Of a stretch of 14,565 nucleotides of DNA, positions 6,083 to 13,376 are shown piece after piece. The position numbers and the translations under genes were made by a program. Every line of letters begins with the position of its first letter. Position 1 is the first letter of the stretch. This DNA is from DASSCW01 sp036555005 (GTDB taxonomy: Bacteria; Chloroflexota; Limnocylindria; QHBO01): the NCBI GenBank assembly GCA_036555005.1, contig DATBME010000117.1, forward strand, positions 1 through 14,565, given 5' to 3'. Under the pieces are notes generated by a model that worked only from the letters and a program-made list of their open reading frames with translations, did no database searches and had not been told where the DNA came from.

Positions 6083-6114
6083 CTGCGCCCCCGGCTGCCT
6101 GACCCGGGGCGCAG
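6083..6114 (+). terminator. Intrinsic terminator-like hairpin after the metal-knuckle gene
   Basis: CTGCGCCCCCGG pairs with CCGGGGCGCAG (11 bp with one bulged C) around a 9-nt loop, 9 nt after the stop codon, followed by CGCCTTTCC. The T tract is weak, as is common in GC-rich genomes. Confidence 0.65.
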
Positions 6115-6136
6115 CGCCTTTCCGGGCCAGCGTGAG

Positions 6137-6284
6137 TCGCCAGATTTGCGGCAGGCCAACGTTAGGCGGACCAGGCTGCCGACGCGAGCGCCGTCCGGGC
6201 GGCGAGCCACGCTCGACCCGCCCGGCGGCCGGCTTGAATCGCAGCGCTGAGCCGTCTAAGGCCAGCCACGCGCAAATCTGGCGA
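6137..6284. repeat. Long imperfect palindrome (copy A) upstream of the Kelch gene
   Basis: The ends are a perfect 14-bp inverted repeat, TCGCCAGATTTGCG at 6137-6150 and its complement at 6271-6284. Pairing continues inward imperfectly (for example GTTAGGCGG near 6161 against CCGTCTAAG near 6252-6260, and the GC-rich arms on both sides of about 6208), so the whole 148 bp can fold into one long hairpin. Related sequence recurs at 8214-8413. No open frame of note lies inside and no clear target-site duplication is visible. It occupies half of the gene-free stretch 6074-6367. The remainder of that stretch (6285-6355) shows nothing recognisable. Confidence 0.8.
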
Positions 6285-6355
6285 TAACGCGGGCGCCCGA
6301 CGACAGCCAGCCCTCACGGCTCTCGCACCAGCCGGGGCCGAGTTGTGTATCTCTA

Positions 6356-6361
6356 TAGACT
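6356..6361 (+). promoter_or_regulatory. Candidate -10 box of the Kelch gene
   Basis: TAGACT ends 6 nt before ATG 6368, the spacing expected for a leaderless mRNA. It sits in a small AT-rich patch (TATCTCTATAGACT). There is no clear -35 hexamer and no Shine-Dalgarno sequence. Confidence 0.45.
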
Positions 6362-6367
6362 CCGCCC

Positions 6368-8203
6368 ATGGCGGTCAGGCGATTGGCCGGTGCGCTGCTC
6401 GTGCTGTTGGGGATCGGCCTGGGCGTACTGGTGGCCGTTCAACTCCCGAGGAGCCCCGCTGCGGCCGACGATCTCCGGAGCGGCGACTTCGTTCGTGTGG
6501 AGAAGGAGTCCCTGCCGTTGTTCGACGCCATCGATGGCGTCGACCTCAATAGCGCCGTTCACCACGGAGAGCGATTGCTCGTCGTTGACCGGCCTCGTGT
6601 CGTCGGTGAGCGGCTCTGGCTACGCGTCGAGTACTTCAGCAGGAACGGGTCGTCGCCCTACGCGCTCGCCCGGTTCGCCTGGCTCTCGATTCCCGACAGC
6701 GAGGCGTGGCTTTCTGAATACGTGCCTGACTGCTCCGGCCAGAGCGACCGTGCGGATGTCGCCGCGATGGCGGCCCTCAACCCAGCCGAGACGCTGCACT
6801 GCTTCGGCGGATCCCGATTGACCCTGGCACCGGCCATCGTCCGCCGCGAGCCGCCGGAGGCCTTTGAGATAGCCACACCCGAGTGGCTCGCGGCACAGCC
6901 GACACTCCAGGTGTACGGGCGGAACGGTTGGAACAGCAATGATGGTTCGATCGGCGGTCACGTCGTGCCTGGCGGCGTCGACCCGCCCCTCGAGGAGTGG
7001 CTCGAAGTGACGGGGCACTTCGACGATCCGGCATCGTCGAGCTGTCGTCGAACACCGACCCATCCAGAGTTTGGGCCGATCACGGCTGAGGATGGCGTCC
7101 TATGGTGCCGCCAGCAGTTCGTTATCGAAGGCTTCGTCGCAGCCGACCAACCGGATCCGACTCCGGCGCCCATCGTCATGGATGGGCGATGGTCCGAGTT
7201 GCCGTCCGCGCCAATCGCGCCGCGCGATGGTCCCAGCGGTGTTTGGACCGGCTCCGAGATGATCATCTGGGGTGGAACAATCCTCGAATCGGAGGGTCCG
7301 GACGGTGTGGTCTTCGCGCATGTCAGCGATGGGGCCGCCTTTGACCCAACTGGGCAGCGATGGAGATCGATTGCACCCGCTCCGATTCAGCCGAGAACGA
7401 TGCCCTACGCAGCCTGGACCGGTACCGAGATGTTGGTCTGGGGTGGGTACGGCGGTGACCGCTGGCATCCGCTGCTGGACGGTGGTCGGTATGACCCGGT
7501 TGCGGATGCCTGGCGCGAGATCCCACCCGCGCCGCTGCCCGATTCGGCCCGTGGGGCAGTTGCCCGAGCAACGTGGGACGGGCGACGGATCATTGCGTGG
7601 CGAGGGGTTGAAGTGGCCGCATTCGAACCGGCCTCCGGCAGCTGGGAGCGACTGCCGGATGTCCCCCTCCGTGCGGCGGCGGAGTCGGTTGCCATCGTCG
7701 GCGGGAATGGCAGGCTGTTCGCGCTGGCGTACCCACCAGGCATCTCGGCTGGGGTCCTCGCTTTTTCGTACAACGGTGACTGGACCCCCCTGCCCCGGCC
7801 ACCACTCCGGGCGCTCGACGCTGACCGAGATCCAGTCTGGACCGGGACAAGCCTGCTCGTATTATCCTACTCAGGCAGCGAGCCACCGGACAGATCAATA
7901 CCGAGAGACCGGCTCTACGCGGCACGCTACGACCCCGCCTCCGACTCTTGGTCGCTCGATGTCTCCCCTCACTACTACCACTGGAGCCCGCATACATGGA
8001 CGGGGACGACCGTGTACTTCCCGGTGGGATTTGGAGCCTTCCACGAGCGCGAGCGGCAATGGGTAGCGCTGCCCAACGCCGACGGCTTGCCGAACGAGTC
8101 ATTCGCTACGGTCTGGACCGGTGATTCACTTCTCATCTGGGGCGGCAGTCGCGGGGAGTCGTTCCGGCCCTTGGAGGGCGGATGGGCATTTACGCCAGAC
8201 TGA
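6368..8203 (+). CDS. Secreted or membrane-anchored Kelch-type beta-propeller protein
   Basis: 611 residues from ATG 6368. Residues 4-25 form a hydrophobic segment after Arg4-Arg5 (signal peptide or anchor; a cut after SPAAA near 33 is possible), so the rest is outside the membrane. Residues 35-265 are a domain I do not recognise, with four cysteines (C122, C145, C226, C247) that may form disulfides. Residues 290-605 carry six Kelch-like motifs of the form WTG-x-hydrophobic-WGG: VWTGSEMIIWGG 292-303, AWTGTEMLVWGG 349-360, then about 401, 490, 543 and VWTGDSLLIWGG 582-593. Each is followed by an FDP/YDP-x-W turn where complete, so a six-bladed propeller is likely. Third codon positions use more A and T than in the neighbouring enzymes, and palindromic repeats lie on both sides, which together hint at separate origin. 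Ligand and role unknown. Confidence 0.85.
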   Translation: MAVRRLAGALLVLLGIGLGVLVAVQLPRSPAAADDLRSGDFVRVEKESLPLFDAIDGVDLNSAVHHGERLLVVDRPRVVGERLWLRVEYFSRNGSSPYALARFAWLSIPDSEAWLSEYVPDCSGQSDRADVAAMAALNPAETLHCFGGSRLTLAPAIVRREPPEAFEIATPEWLAAQPTLQVYGRNGWNSNDGSIGGHVVPGGVDPPLEEWLEVTGHFDDPASSSCRRTPTHPEFGPITAEDGVLWCRQQFVIEGFVAADQPDPTPAPIVMDGRWSELPSAPIAPRDGPSGVWTGSEMIIWGGTILESEGPDGVVFAHVSDGAAFDPTGQRWRSIAPAPIQPRTMPYAAWTGTEMLVWGGYGGDRWHPLLDGGRYDPVADAWREIPPAPLPDSARGAVARATWDGRRIIAWRGVEVAAFEPASGSWERLPDVPLRAAAESVAIVGGNGRLFALAYPPGISAGVLAFSYNGDWTPLPRPPLRALDADRDPVWTGTSLLVLSYSGSEPPDRSIPRDRLYAARYDPASDSWSLDVSPHYYHWSPHTWTGTTVYFPVGFGAFHERERQWVALPNADGLPNESFATVWTGDSLLIWGGSRGESFRPLEGGWAFTPD

Positions 8204-8213
8204 TGAGCCGCGT

Positions 8214-8363
8214 GTCGTCAAATTGCAGCCAGGCTGGCGTTAGGCGGGATGCGACGCTCGCGCCGGCCTGTCGAAGCGGCCAATCACGCTCAGTACGCCA
8301 GCCGATATGCCATGAAATGCACCGGTGAGCTGCCTAAGTCCTGCCAGGCTGCATTCTGACGAC
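8214..8363. repeat. Long imperfect palindrome (copy B) between convergent genes
   Basis: The left arm 8214-8247 (GTCGTCAAATTGCAGCC...TTAGGCGG) matches the reverse complement of 8330-8363 at 27 of 34 positions. The arms also resemble the ends of copy A (shared GTTAGGCGG, TGAGC and CTAAG blocks in the same order). It lies in the 230-nt gap between the ends of the Kelch and kinase genes, so its transcript hairpin could act as a two-way terminator. The gap holds no gene. Confidence 0.78.
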
Positions 8364-8380
8364 AATCCGGCCCGAATCGA

Positions 8381-8413
8381 GCGATAAGGCCTGCCACACG
8401 CAAATCTGACGGG
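8381..8413. repeat. Solo right end of the same palindrome family (copy C)
   Basis: Positions 8385-8408 match 6257-6280 (right end of copy A) at 22 of 24 bases in the same orientation, including GCAAATCTG. It lies just outside copy B, so it is either the remnant of a longer element into which B was inserted or a partial second copy. Confidence 0.7.
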
Positions 8414-8433
8414 ATAGGGTCGAAGGCCGAAGC

Positions 8434-9813
8434 TTAGGTCCGGGCCGTCGCGGCGGGATCGGGTTCGGCCCCGACGCTCTCCGCCGGCGCGGCAACCGTG
8501 GGTGGCAGGGTGACGATGAAGCAGGTCCCCTGCCCTGCGGGCGACTCGACCTCGATCCTGCCGTCGTGGCGCGACACGATGTTGTGGGTGATGTGCAGGC
8601 CCAGACCGGTGCCCACGCCCGGCGCCTTGGTGGTGAAGAACGGCTCGAACAGGCGCGGCAGCACGTCGGCCGGGATCCCCGGGCCGGTGTCGCAGATGCG
8701 GACCTGGACGCCGCCGTCGTCGGTGGGGTCGGCGTAGATGTCGATCGCCCCGCGCCCATCCATCGCGTCCACCGCGTTGTCGACCAGGTTGGTCCACACC
8801 TGGTTCAGCTCGGAGCCGTAGGCCTCGATCTCGGGCAGGTTCGAGGCGTAGTGCCGGGTCACGTCGACGCCGGCACGCAGCTTGGAGCGCAGGATGACCA
8901 GCGTGTCGTCCAGGCCCTTGCGGACGTCGATGCGCTGCACCGGCGCCTGGTCGAGGTAGGTGTAGCTCTTCACCGCGCCCACGATCTCGCTGATCCGCTC
9001 GCCGGCCATGGCCACCTCGCCGAGCAGCGCCTCGATCTTGGCCGACGCCGCCAGCCAGGCGGAGCTCTCGCGCGCCACATCGTCCTCCATGCCGGCGAAG
9101 GCGGCGCGCAGCTGGTCCGCGCTCCAGCCGGCGTCGACCAGCGCGGCGGCTTCCTCCGCGTCGCCCACCAGCTCCAGCAGGTCGTCGACCGCGTCGGCCC
9201 GGGCCAGCGGGTCGGTCGGCACGTGGTCGGGGTCGGGCTGGATGCCGAGCAGGTCGTGCGGCGGGTGCAGCTTGTCGCGCTCCTCGATCGCCTCGCCCAG
9301 GGAGTCCACGGAGCGGCGGATGGCAGCGGCCGGGTTGTTGAGCTCGTGCGCCAGCCCCGCCGCCAGCGTGCCCAGCCCGGCCAGCTTCTCGCGCTGGCGA
9401 ACGAAGAGCTCCAGCGAGCGGAGCCGCTCCAGCACCGTCCGCACCAGGGCCAGCGCCGCGTCGGGCCCGGCGTCGAGCAGGGCCAGGATCCCCTCCCGCG
9501 GGATGCGCAGCACCTCGACGTCGGTGACGGCGCGGACCGATGCCTGCCGCTCGGTGCCCTGCAGCGCGGCGATCTCGCCCTGGATGGCGCCGGGTCCCAC
9601 CCGGGCCAGCGGCTGCTCGGTGGCGCCGGCGCGCTTGGTGACCTCCATCTCGCCGCTGACCACCACGAACATGGCGTCGCCCGGATCCCCCTCGCGCAGC
9701 AGGAACTCGCCGGGTGCCAGCTTCTGCCGCTCGACGGTCGCCGCCAGCCGCTCCAGGTCCGCCTCGGAGAGGCCGGTGAAGAGGGGTGCCGCGCGGAGCG
9801 CCTCCATGGTCAT
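8434..9813 (-). CDS. Soluble histidine kinase with N-terminal cyclic-nucleotide-binding domain
   Basis: 459 residues from ATG 9813; ATG 9807 is an alternative. Residues 1-130 are a CRP-type cNMP-binding fold: LFTGLSEADLERLA, GEFLLREGDPGDAMFVVVSG, and a phosphate cassette GEIAALQGTERQASV (79-93). There is no helix-turn-helix. The H-box GLAHELNNPAAAI has the phospho-acceptor H156. After a helical region come the ATPase motifs NQVWTNLVDNAVDAM (337-351), DTGPGIP (375-381), LFEPFFTTK and GTGLGLHI (401-408). There is no transmembrane segment, so it acts in the cytoplasm. It starts 14 nt after the receiver-flavoprotein gene, so the two are co-transcribed and likely form a kinase-receiver pair. The ligand may be cAMP, cGMP or another small molecule; the cassette is not diagnostic. 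Confidence 0.92.
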   Translation of the reverse strand: MTMEALRAAPLFTGLSEADLERLAATVERQKLAPGEFLLREGDPGDAMFVVVSGEMEVTKRAGATEQPLARVGPGAIQGEIAALQGTERQASVRAVTDVEVLRIPREGILALLDAGPDAALALVRTVLERLRSLELFVRQREKLAGLGTLAAGLAHELNNPAAAIRRSVDSLGEAIEERDKLHPPHDLLGIQPDPDHVPTDPLARADAVDDLLELVGDAEEAAALVDAGWSADQLRAAFAGMEDDVARESSAWLAASAKIEALLGEVAMAGERISEIVGAVKSYTYLDQAPVQRIDVRKGLDDTLVILRSKLRAGVDVTRHYASNLPEIEAYGSELNQVWTNLVDNAVDAMDGRGAIDIYADPTDDGGVQVRICDTGPGIPADVLPRLFEPFFTTKAPGVGTGLGLHITHNIVSRHDGRIEVESPAGQGTCFIVTLPPTVAAPAESVGAEPDPAATART

Positions 9814-9827
9814 CGGTCCATGGCCGC

Positions 9828-11510
9828 CTACAGGGTCGCCAGGTACTGGTGCACGAACTGGACGGCCATGGAGCCCTCGCCCACGGCGCTGGCGATGCGC
9901 TTGACAGACCGATGGCGCACGTCGCCGGCCACGAACACCCCGGGCATGCTCGACTCGAGCAGGAACGGCTCGCGCTTCAGCCCCCAGCCGTTCGGGTTCT
10001 TCCTGCCGTCTTCCAGCAGGCTCTGGCCGGTGAGCACGAAGCCCCCGGCGTCGCGCAGCACGGTGCCCTCCAGCCATTCGGTGCGCGGCTGCTGGCCGAT
10101 GAAGATGAATAGGGCCGCGAGCTCGAGCTCCTCCGCGGTGTCCGGCCCGGTCAGCGTGGCTCCGGTCAGGTGCGACTCGCCGCGCACGTCGGTGATCGCC
10201 GAGCTGAGGCGGACCTCGATGTTCTCGATGGCCGCCATCTGGTCGATCAGGTACTGGCTCATGCCGGAGTTCTCCGGGCCGCGAATGACGAGCAGGACCC
10301 GCTTTGCGTAGCGCGACAGGTAGACCGCCGCCTGGCCGGCCGAGTTGCCGCCGCCCATAACGCCGACCTCGGCGTCGCGGTACAGCACCGCCTCCGTGGT
10401 CGCCGCCCCGTAGTAGATGCCCGCGCCCGCCAACTCGGGGGCTCGGGGCAGGTCCAGCTGCCGGTAACTGACGCCGGTGGCGACCACGACCGTCTGGCAG
10501 CTGATCTCCGACTCATCGGCCAGGGCGACCACCCGGTACGGATCGTCACGGCGGATGCCGGTCACGTCCTGCGGGGACAGGATCTCGGCGCCCAGGCGGC
10601 GCGCCTGGGCCAGCGCCCGCCGGGCCAGGTCGCCGCCGGTCAGGCCGGCCGGAAAGCCCAGGTAGTTCTCGATGCGGCTGGTGGTGCCGGCTTGCCCGCC
10701 CGGCGCCTCGCGCTCGATCAGGATCGTCTTCAGCCCCTCGCTGGCCCCGTACACCGCCGCCGCCAGGCCGGCCGGCCCACCGCCCACGATGACGAGGTCG
10801 TAGAACGGCAGCGCGGCCCGCGTCTGCAGGCCGACCCGCTCCGCGATGTCGCGCGTGCCCGGATCGCGCAGGGCGGAGCCGTCCGGGAAGAGGACGATCG
10901 GCACCGAGGCCTCGATGGGGGCCACGTCCGGGTGCGCTTCCAGCAGTCCTGCCGCCACCCGGCGCCCCTCCTCGTCGTCCTCGGGGTCCAGCCACTGGTA
11001 CGGCACCTGGTTGCGGGTCAGGTAGTCGCGGATGACGTGGCCGCCCGGCGCCCAGCGGCCGGCCAGCAGCCGCAGCCCCTCGATCGACGGCCGGAAGGTG
11101 GAGGTCCAGTCGGCCAGCAGGTCGTCGGTGACCGGGTAGAGGCGCTCCTCCGGCGGGTCCCAGGGCTTGAGGATGTAGTGGTCCAGGCGGATCTCGTTGA
11201 TCGCCTTGATGGCCACATCGGTATCGGCGTAGGCGGTGAGCAGCACCCGCTTGGCGTCCGGCTGCAGCTCGATCGCCTGCGACAGGAACTCGATGCCGGT
11301 CATCGACGGCATGCGCTGGTCGATGACGAAGAGGCTGATCACGCTGCCGCGCACGGTCAGCTGCCGGACGGCCTCCAGCGCCTCGGCCCCCGACGAGGCG
11401 GCGACCACGCGGTGCTCCTTGCCGTACCGCGCGCGCAGGTCCCGCTCGATGGCACGCAGGACCGGAACGTCGTCGTCGACGGCCAGGATGACCGGCTTCA
11501 GGGGGGCCAT
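9828..11510 (-). CDS. Receiver domain - thioredoxin-like - thioredoxin-reductase-like flavoprotein
   Basis: 560 residues from ATG 11510. Residues 4-125 are a response-regulator receiver with acidic pocket D12-D14, phosphorylation site D64 in FVIDQRMP and conserved K115 in ILKPWD. Residues about 150-232 look like a thioredoxin/glutaredoxin-type fold without cysteines (NQVPYQWLDPEDDEE, PIVLFPDG). Residues 236-555 are a class-II thioredoxin-reductase fold with FAD motif VGGGPAG (242-248), EREAPGGQAG, NADPH motif MGGGNSAGQAA and ATG repeats. The CxxC that normally precedes the NADPH domain is missing; the place reads YYGAATTEA. It therefore cannot reduce thioredoxin in the usual way and may pass electrons elsewhere or act as a sensor. 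It is first in the operon with the cNMP-binding kinase, its likely phosphodonor. A TAGACT box lies 9 nt before the start. Confidence 0.93.
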   Translation of the reverse strand: MAPLKPVILAVDDDVPVLRAIERDLRARYGKEHRVVAASSGAEALEAVRQLTVRGSVISLFVIDQRMPSMTGIEFLSQAIELQPDAKRVLLTAYADTDVAIKAINEIRLDHYILKPWDPPEERLYPVTDDLLADWTSTFRPSIEGLRLLAGRWAPGGHVIRDYLTRNQVPYQWLDPEDDEEGRRVAAGLLEAHPDVAPIEASVPIVLFPDGSALRDPGTRDIAERVGLQTRAALPFYDLVIVGGGPAGLAAAVYGASEGLKTILIEREAPGGQAGTTSRIENYLGFPAGLTGGDLARRALAQARRLGAEILSPQDVTGIRRDDPYRVVALADESEISCQTVVVATGVSYRQLDLPRAPELAGAGIYYGAATTEAVLYRDAEVGVMGGGNSAGQAAVYLSRYAKRVLLVIRGPENSGMSQYLIDQMAAIENIEVRLSSAITDVRGESHLTGATLTGPDTAEELELAALFIFIGQQPRTEWLEGTVLRDAGGFVLTGQSLLEDGRKNPNGWGLKREPFLLESSMPGVFVAGDVRHRSVKRIASAVGEGSMAVQFVHQYLATL

Positions 11511-11519
11511 GACCCGAGG

Positions 11520-11525
11520 AGTCTA
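11520..11525 (-). promoter_or_regulatory. Candidate -10 box of the receiver-flavoprotein/kinase operon
   Basis: TAGACT on the minus strand ends 9 nt before ATG 11510, giving a leader of only 2-3 nt. It is the same hexamer as before the Kelch gene. No -35 match and no Shine-Dalgarno sequence are seen. Confidence 0.4.
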
Positions 11526-11563
11526 GAGGCTGCCCGCGGCGGCGTGGAACGGCTGGCACGCGC

Positions 11564-11581
11564 GCGGCGAGCCATCGCCGC
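11564..11581. promoter_or_regulatory. 7-bp dyad in the divergent promoter region
   Basis: GCGGCGA-GCCA-TCGCCGC is a perfect inverted repeat that ends one base before the candidate -10 box of the DAO-family gene. Its position fits an operator, but no regulator is encoded next to it and GC-rich dyads arise easily in this DNA. Confidence 0.35.
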
Positions 11582-11587
11582 TAGCAT
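11582..11587 (+). promoter_or_regulatory. Candidate -10 box of the DAO-family gene
   Basis: TAGCAT ends exactly 6 nt before GTG 11594, the same spacing as in the arsR and Kelch promoters and the one expected for a leaderless mRNA. No -35 hexamer is recognisable. Confidence 0.45.
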
Positions 11588-11593
11588 CCGCGC

Positions 11594-12784
11594 GTGGAGC
11601 AATCCGACCGCGCTGACATCGTCATCGTGGGCGGCGCCATCGTCGGCAGCTCGGTGGCCACCTTCCTGGCCCAGCGCCCGGACTGGTCGGGCCGGATCGT
11701 GGTGGTCGAGCGCGACCCGACCTACCGGACCTCGTCCACCACGCTCTCGGCGGCCTCCATCCGGCTGCAGTTCAGCACACCGCTGAACATCGAGATCAGC
11801 CGCTTCGGGATCGGGTTGATCAAGGACCTGGACCGATGGCTGGGCGTGGATGGCGCCCCGCCGCCGGAGGTCGACTTCGTCGAGGGCGGCTACCTGTTCC
11901 TGGCCACCGAGGCTGGCCTGAAGGTGCTGCGCCACAACCACGCGCTGCAGCGCGAGCACGGCGTGCAGGTCGCGCTGCTCGACCCGGCCGAGCTGCAGGA
12001 ACGGTTTCCCTGGCTGCGCATCGACGACTTGGCCGGCGGCTCGCTGGGCCTGGCCGATGAGGGCTGGTTCGACGCGTACGCCCTGCTGCAGGCCTTCCGC
12101 CGTAAGGCCATCTCGCTGGGCGTGGAGTACGTGGCCGGCGAGGTGGCGGCGATCGAGCGCCATGAGGCGGCGATCAGCGGCGTGCGGCTGACCGACGGCC
12201 GGCGGATCGCCACCGATCTGGTGGTCAATGCCGCCGGCCCGCGCGCCGCCAGCGTGGCGGCCATGATCGGGGCGGAGCTGCCGGTCCGGCCACGCAAGCG
12301 CTTCGTGTACCACTTCGACTGTCGAGAGCAGCTGCGGCCGGCGCCGCTGACCATCGCGCCGTCGGGGGTCTACTTTCGGCCGGAGGGCGAATCGTGGATC
12401 TGCGGCTACTCGCCGCGCGAGGGCGAGGCCGACCCGGACACGCTGGACCTGGAGGTGGATCGCTCCCGCTTCGACGACTTCGTCTGGCCGGAGCTGGCCA
12501 GGCGGGTGCCGGCCTTCGAATCGGTCCGCCTGCTCGATGCCTGGGCGGGCCATTACGAGGTCAACACGCTCGACCACAACGCGGTCATCGGTCCCCATCC
12601 GGAGCTGCCCGGCTTCCTGTTCGCCAACGGCTTCTCCGGGCACGGCCTGCAGCAGGCGCCGGCCGTCGGCCGCGGCCTGGCCGAGTTGATCGCCACCGGC
12701 CGCTACGAGACGCTGGACCTGAGCCCGCTCGGATACGAGCGCATCGCCGCCAACCGACCGATCCGCGAGCTGAACGTCGTCTGA
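11594..12784 (+). CDS. FAD-dependent oxidoreductase, DAO family (FOXRED1/sarcosine-dehydrogenase-like)
   Basis: 396 residues from GTG 11594. The N-terminal Rossmann motif ADIVIVGGAIVGSSVA (GGAIVG at 13-18) and the following ERDPTYRTSST bind FAD. The middle has LVVNAAGPRA, the second flavin contact of the family. The C-terminus carries WAGHYEVNTLDHNAVIG and FLFANGFSGHGLQQAP (about 317-355), the closing flavin motif. These blocks match the DAO family of glycine, sarcosine and dimethylglycine oxidases and dehydrogenases, and resemble FOXRED1-type proteins most. It probably oxidises a secondary or tertiary amine or an amino acid; the substrate cannot be assigned. No signal peptide or folate-binding domain is present. 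The gene stands alone, divergent from the flavoprotein operon, and ends 1 nt from the convergent lipoprotein stop. Confidence 0.9.
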   Translation: MEQSDRADIVIVGGAIVGSSVATFLAQRPDWSGRIVVVERDPTYRTSSTTLSAASIRLQFSTPLNIEISRFGIGLIKDLDRWLGVDGAPPPEVDFVEGGYLFLATEAGLKVLRHNHALQREHGVQVALLDPAELQERFPWLRIDDLAGGSLGLADEGWFDAYALLQAFRRKAISLGVEYVAGEVAAIERHEAAISGVRLTDGRRIATDLVVNAAGPRAASVAAMIGAELPVRPRKRFVYHFDCREQLRPAPLTIAPSGVYFRPEGESWICGYSPREGEADPDTLDLEVDRSRFDDFVWPELARRVPAFESVRLLDAWAGHYEVNTLDHNAVIGPHPELPGFLFANGFSGHGLQQAPAVGRGLAELIATGRYETLDLSPLGYERIAANRPIRELNVV

Positions 12785-12785
12785 T

Positions 12786-13376
12786 CTAGTCCTGCTCGTT
12801 GGCGAGTGAAAGGTGCCGTGGCACCTCTGCCATGGCGTCGCCGAATTCCGCGAGCAGTGATTCGGACATGTTGATCTGGAGGTACGCGGTGCCGTCGGAG
12901 GTCCTGATCGCGTAGGCCACGCCCTCGACTGCCTCGAAGGATCCAGCCTCGCCTTCGAAGTGGAATCGGACCGCAACGGCCGGCCCGGCGGGCAAGCGCA
13001 CCTCGGAGCTCGAGAAGCTGGCCGGCCGTGTGGTGGAGACGCGACTCAGCAGCCAGTCCGCAATCACCTGGGCTGACGAGTCTGTTTCCGGCGGCGTTTC
13101 GACGCGCACAGGGGCCTGCGCTAAGAGGAACACATTCGGGTCGCCGACCCCGAATGACATGGCGAGATCGTCCCATCCCTCCGCCGGCTCCCATTGCGGC
13201 GGCAACGCGATGCGAAGGCCAGCCTTCTCGACTGTCACCCAGCCATCCGGCACCGGCGGTGGGCTGGGTAGTTTCTCGGACGCACTCGCGAGGCAGCCCG
13301 ACATGAGGGCTCCCATCAACAAGGCGGGACCGACGCGGTTCAGTTCACTCCAGGCCACAGGCGGCGTCCCACGCAT
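12786..13376 (-). CDS. Small lipoprotein of unknown function
   Basis: Given here from ATG 13376 (196 residues). ATG 13397 and GTG 13358 are equally possible in the same frame, overlapping the Rieske gene by 53, 32 (this choice) or 14 nt. No start has a clear ribosome site. The signal RVGPALLMGALMSGCLAS contains a lipobox (LMSGC), so the mature protein would begin at that Cys and be lipid-anchored outside the membrane. It is followed by a Pro/Ser linker. The rest resembles small exported domains with the pattern GWVTVEKAGLRIALPPQWEP, then SSEVRLPAGPAVAVRFHFEGE and a C-terminal YLQINMSES strand, suggesting an alpha/beta fold like that of LpqN/PsbP-type proteins (tentative). It probably shares the PadR-Rieske transcript. 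Third codon positions are less GC-rich than in the Rieske gene. Confidence 0.72.
   Translation of the reverse strand: MRGTPPVAWSELNRVGPALLMGALMSGCLASASEKLPSPPPVPDGWVTVEKAGLRIALPPQWEPAEGWDDLAMSFGVGDPNVFLLAQAPVRVETPPETDSSAQVIADWLLSRVSTTRPASFSSSEVRLPAGPAVAVRFHFEGEAGSFEAVEGVAYAIRTSDGTAYLQINMSESLLAEFGDAMAEVPRHLSLANEQD

Noticed and set aside
6161..6284. GTTAGGC and CTAAG blocks in the palindromes suggested integron attC sites
   Set aside because: In attC the order is RYYYAAC then GTTRRRY. Here GTTAGGC is on the left and the CTAAG block on the right, which is the reverse. No integrase is present and the gap between the Kelch gene and the next GTTAGGC is too short for an attC site.
8566..10311. 581-residue open frame on the plus strand
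   Set aside because: It is antisense to the kinase and flavoprotein genes, whose domain motifs are unambiguous; the His/Gln/Arg/Val-rich product is typical of GC-rich shadow frames.
10170..11786. 538-residue open frame on the plus strand
   Set aside because: It is antisense to the receiver-flavoprotein gene and runs into the DAO-family gene in another frame, with no recognisable domain.
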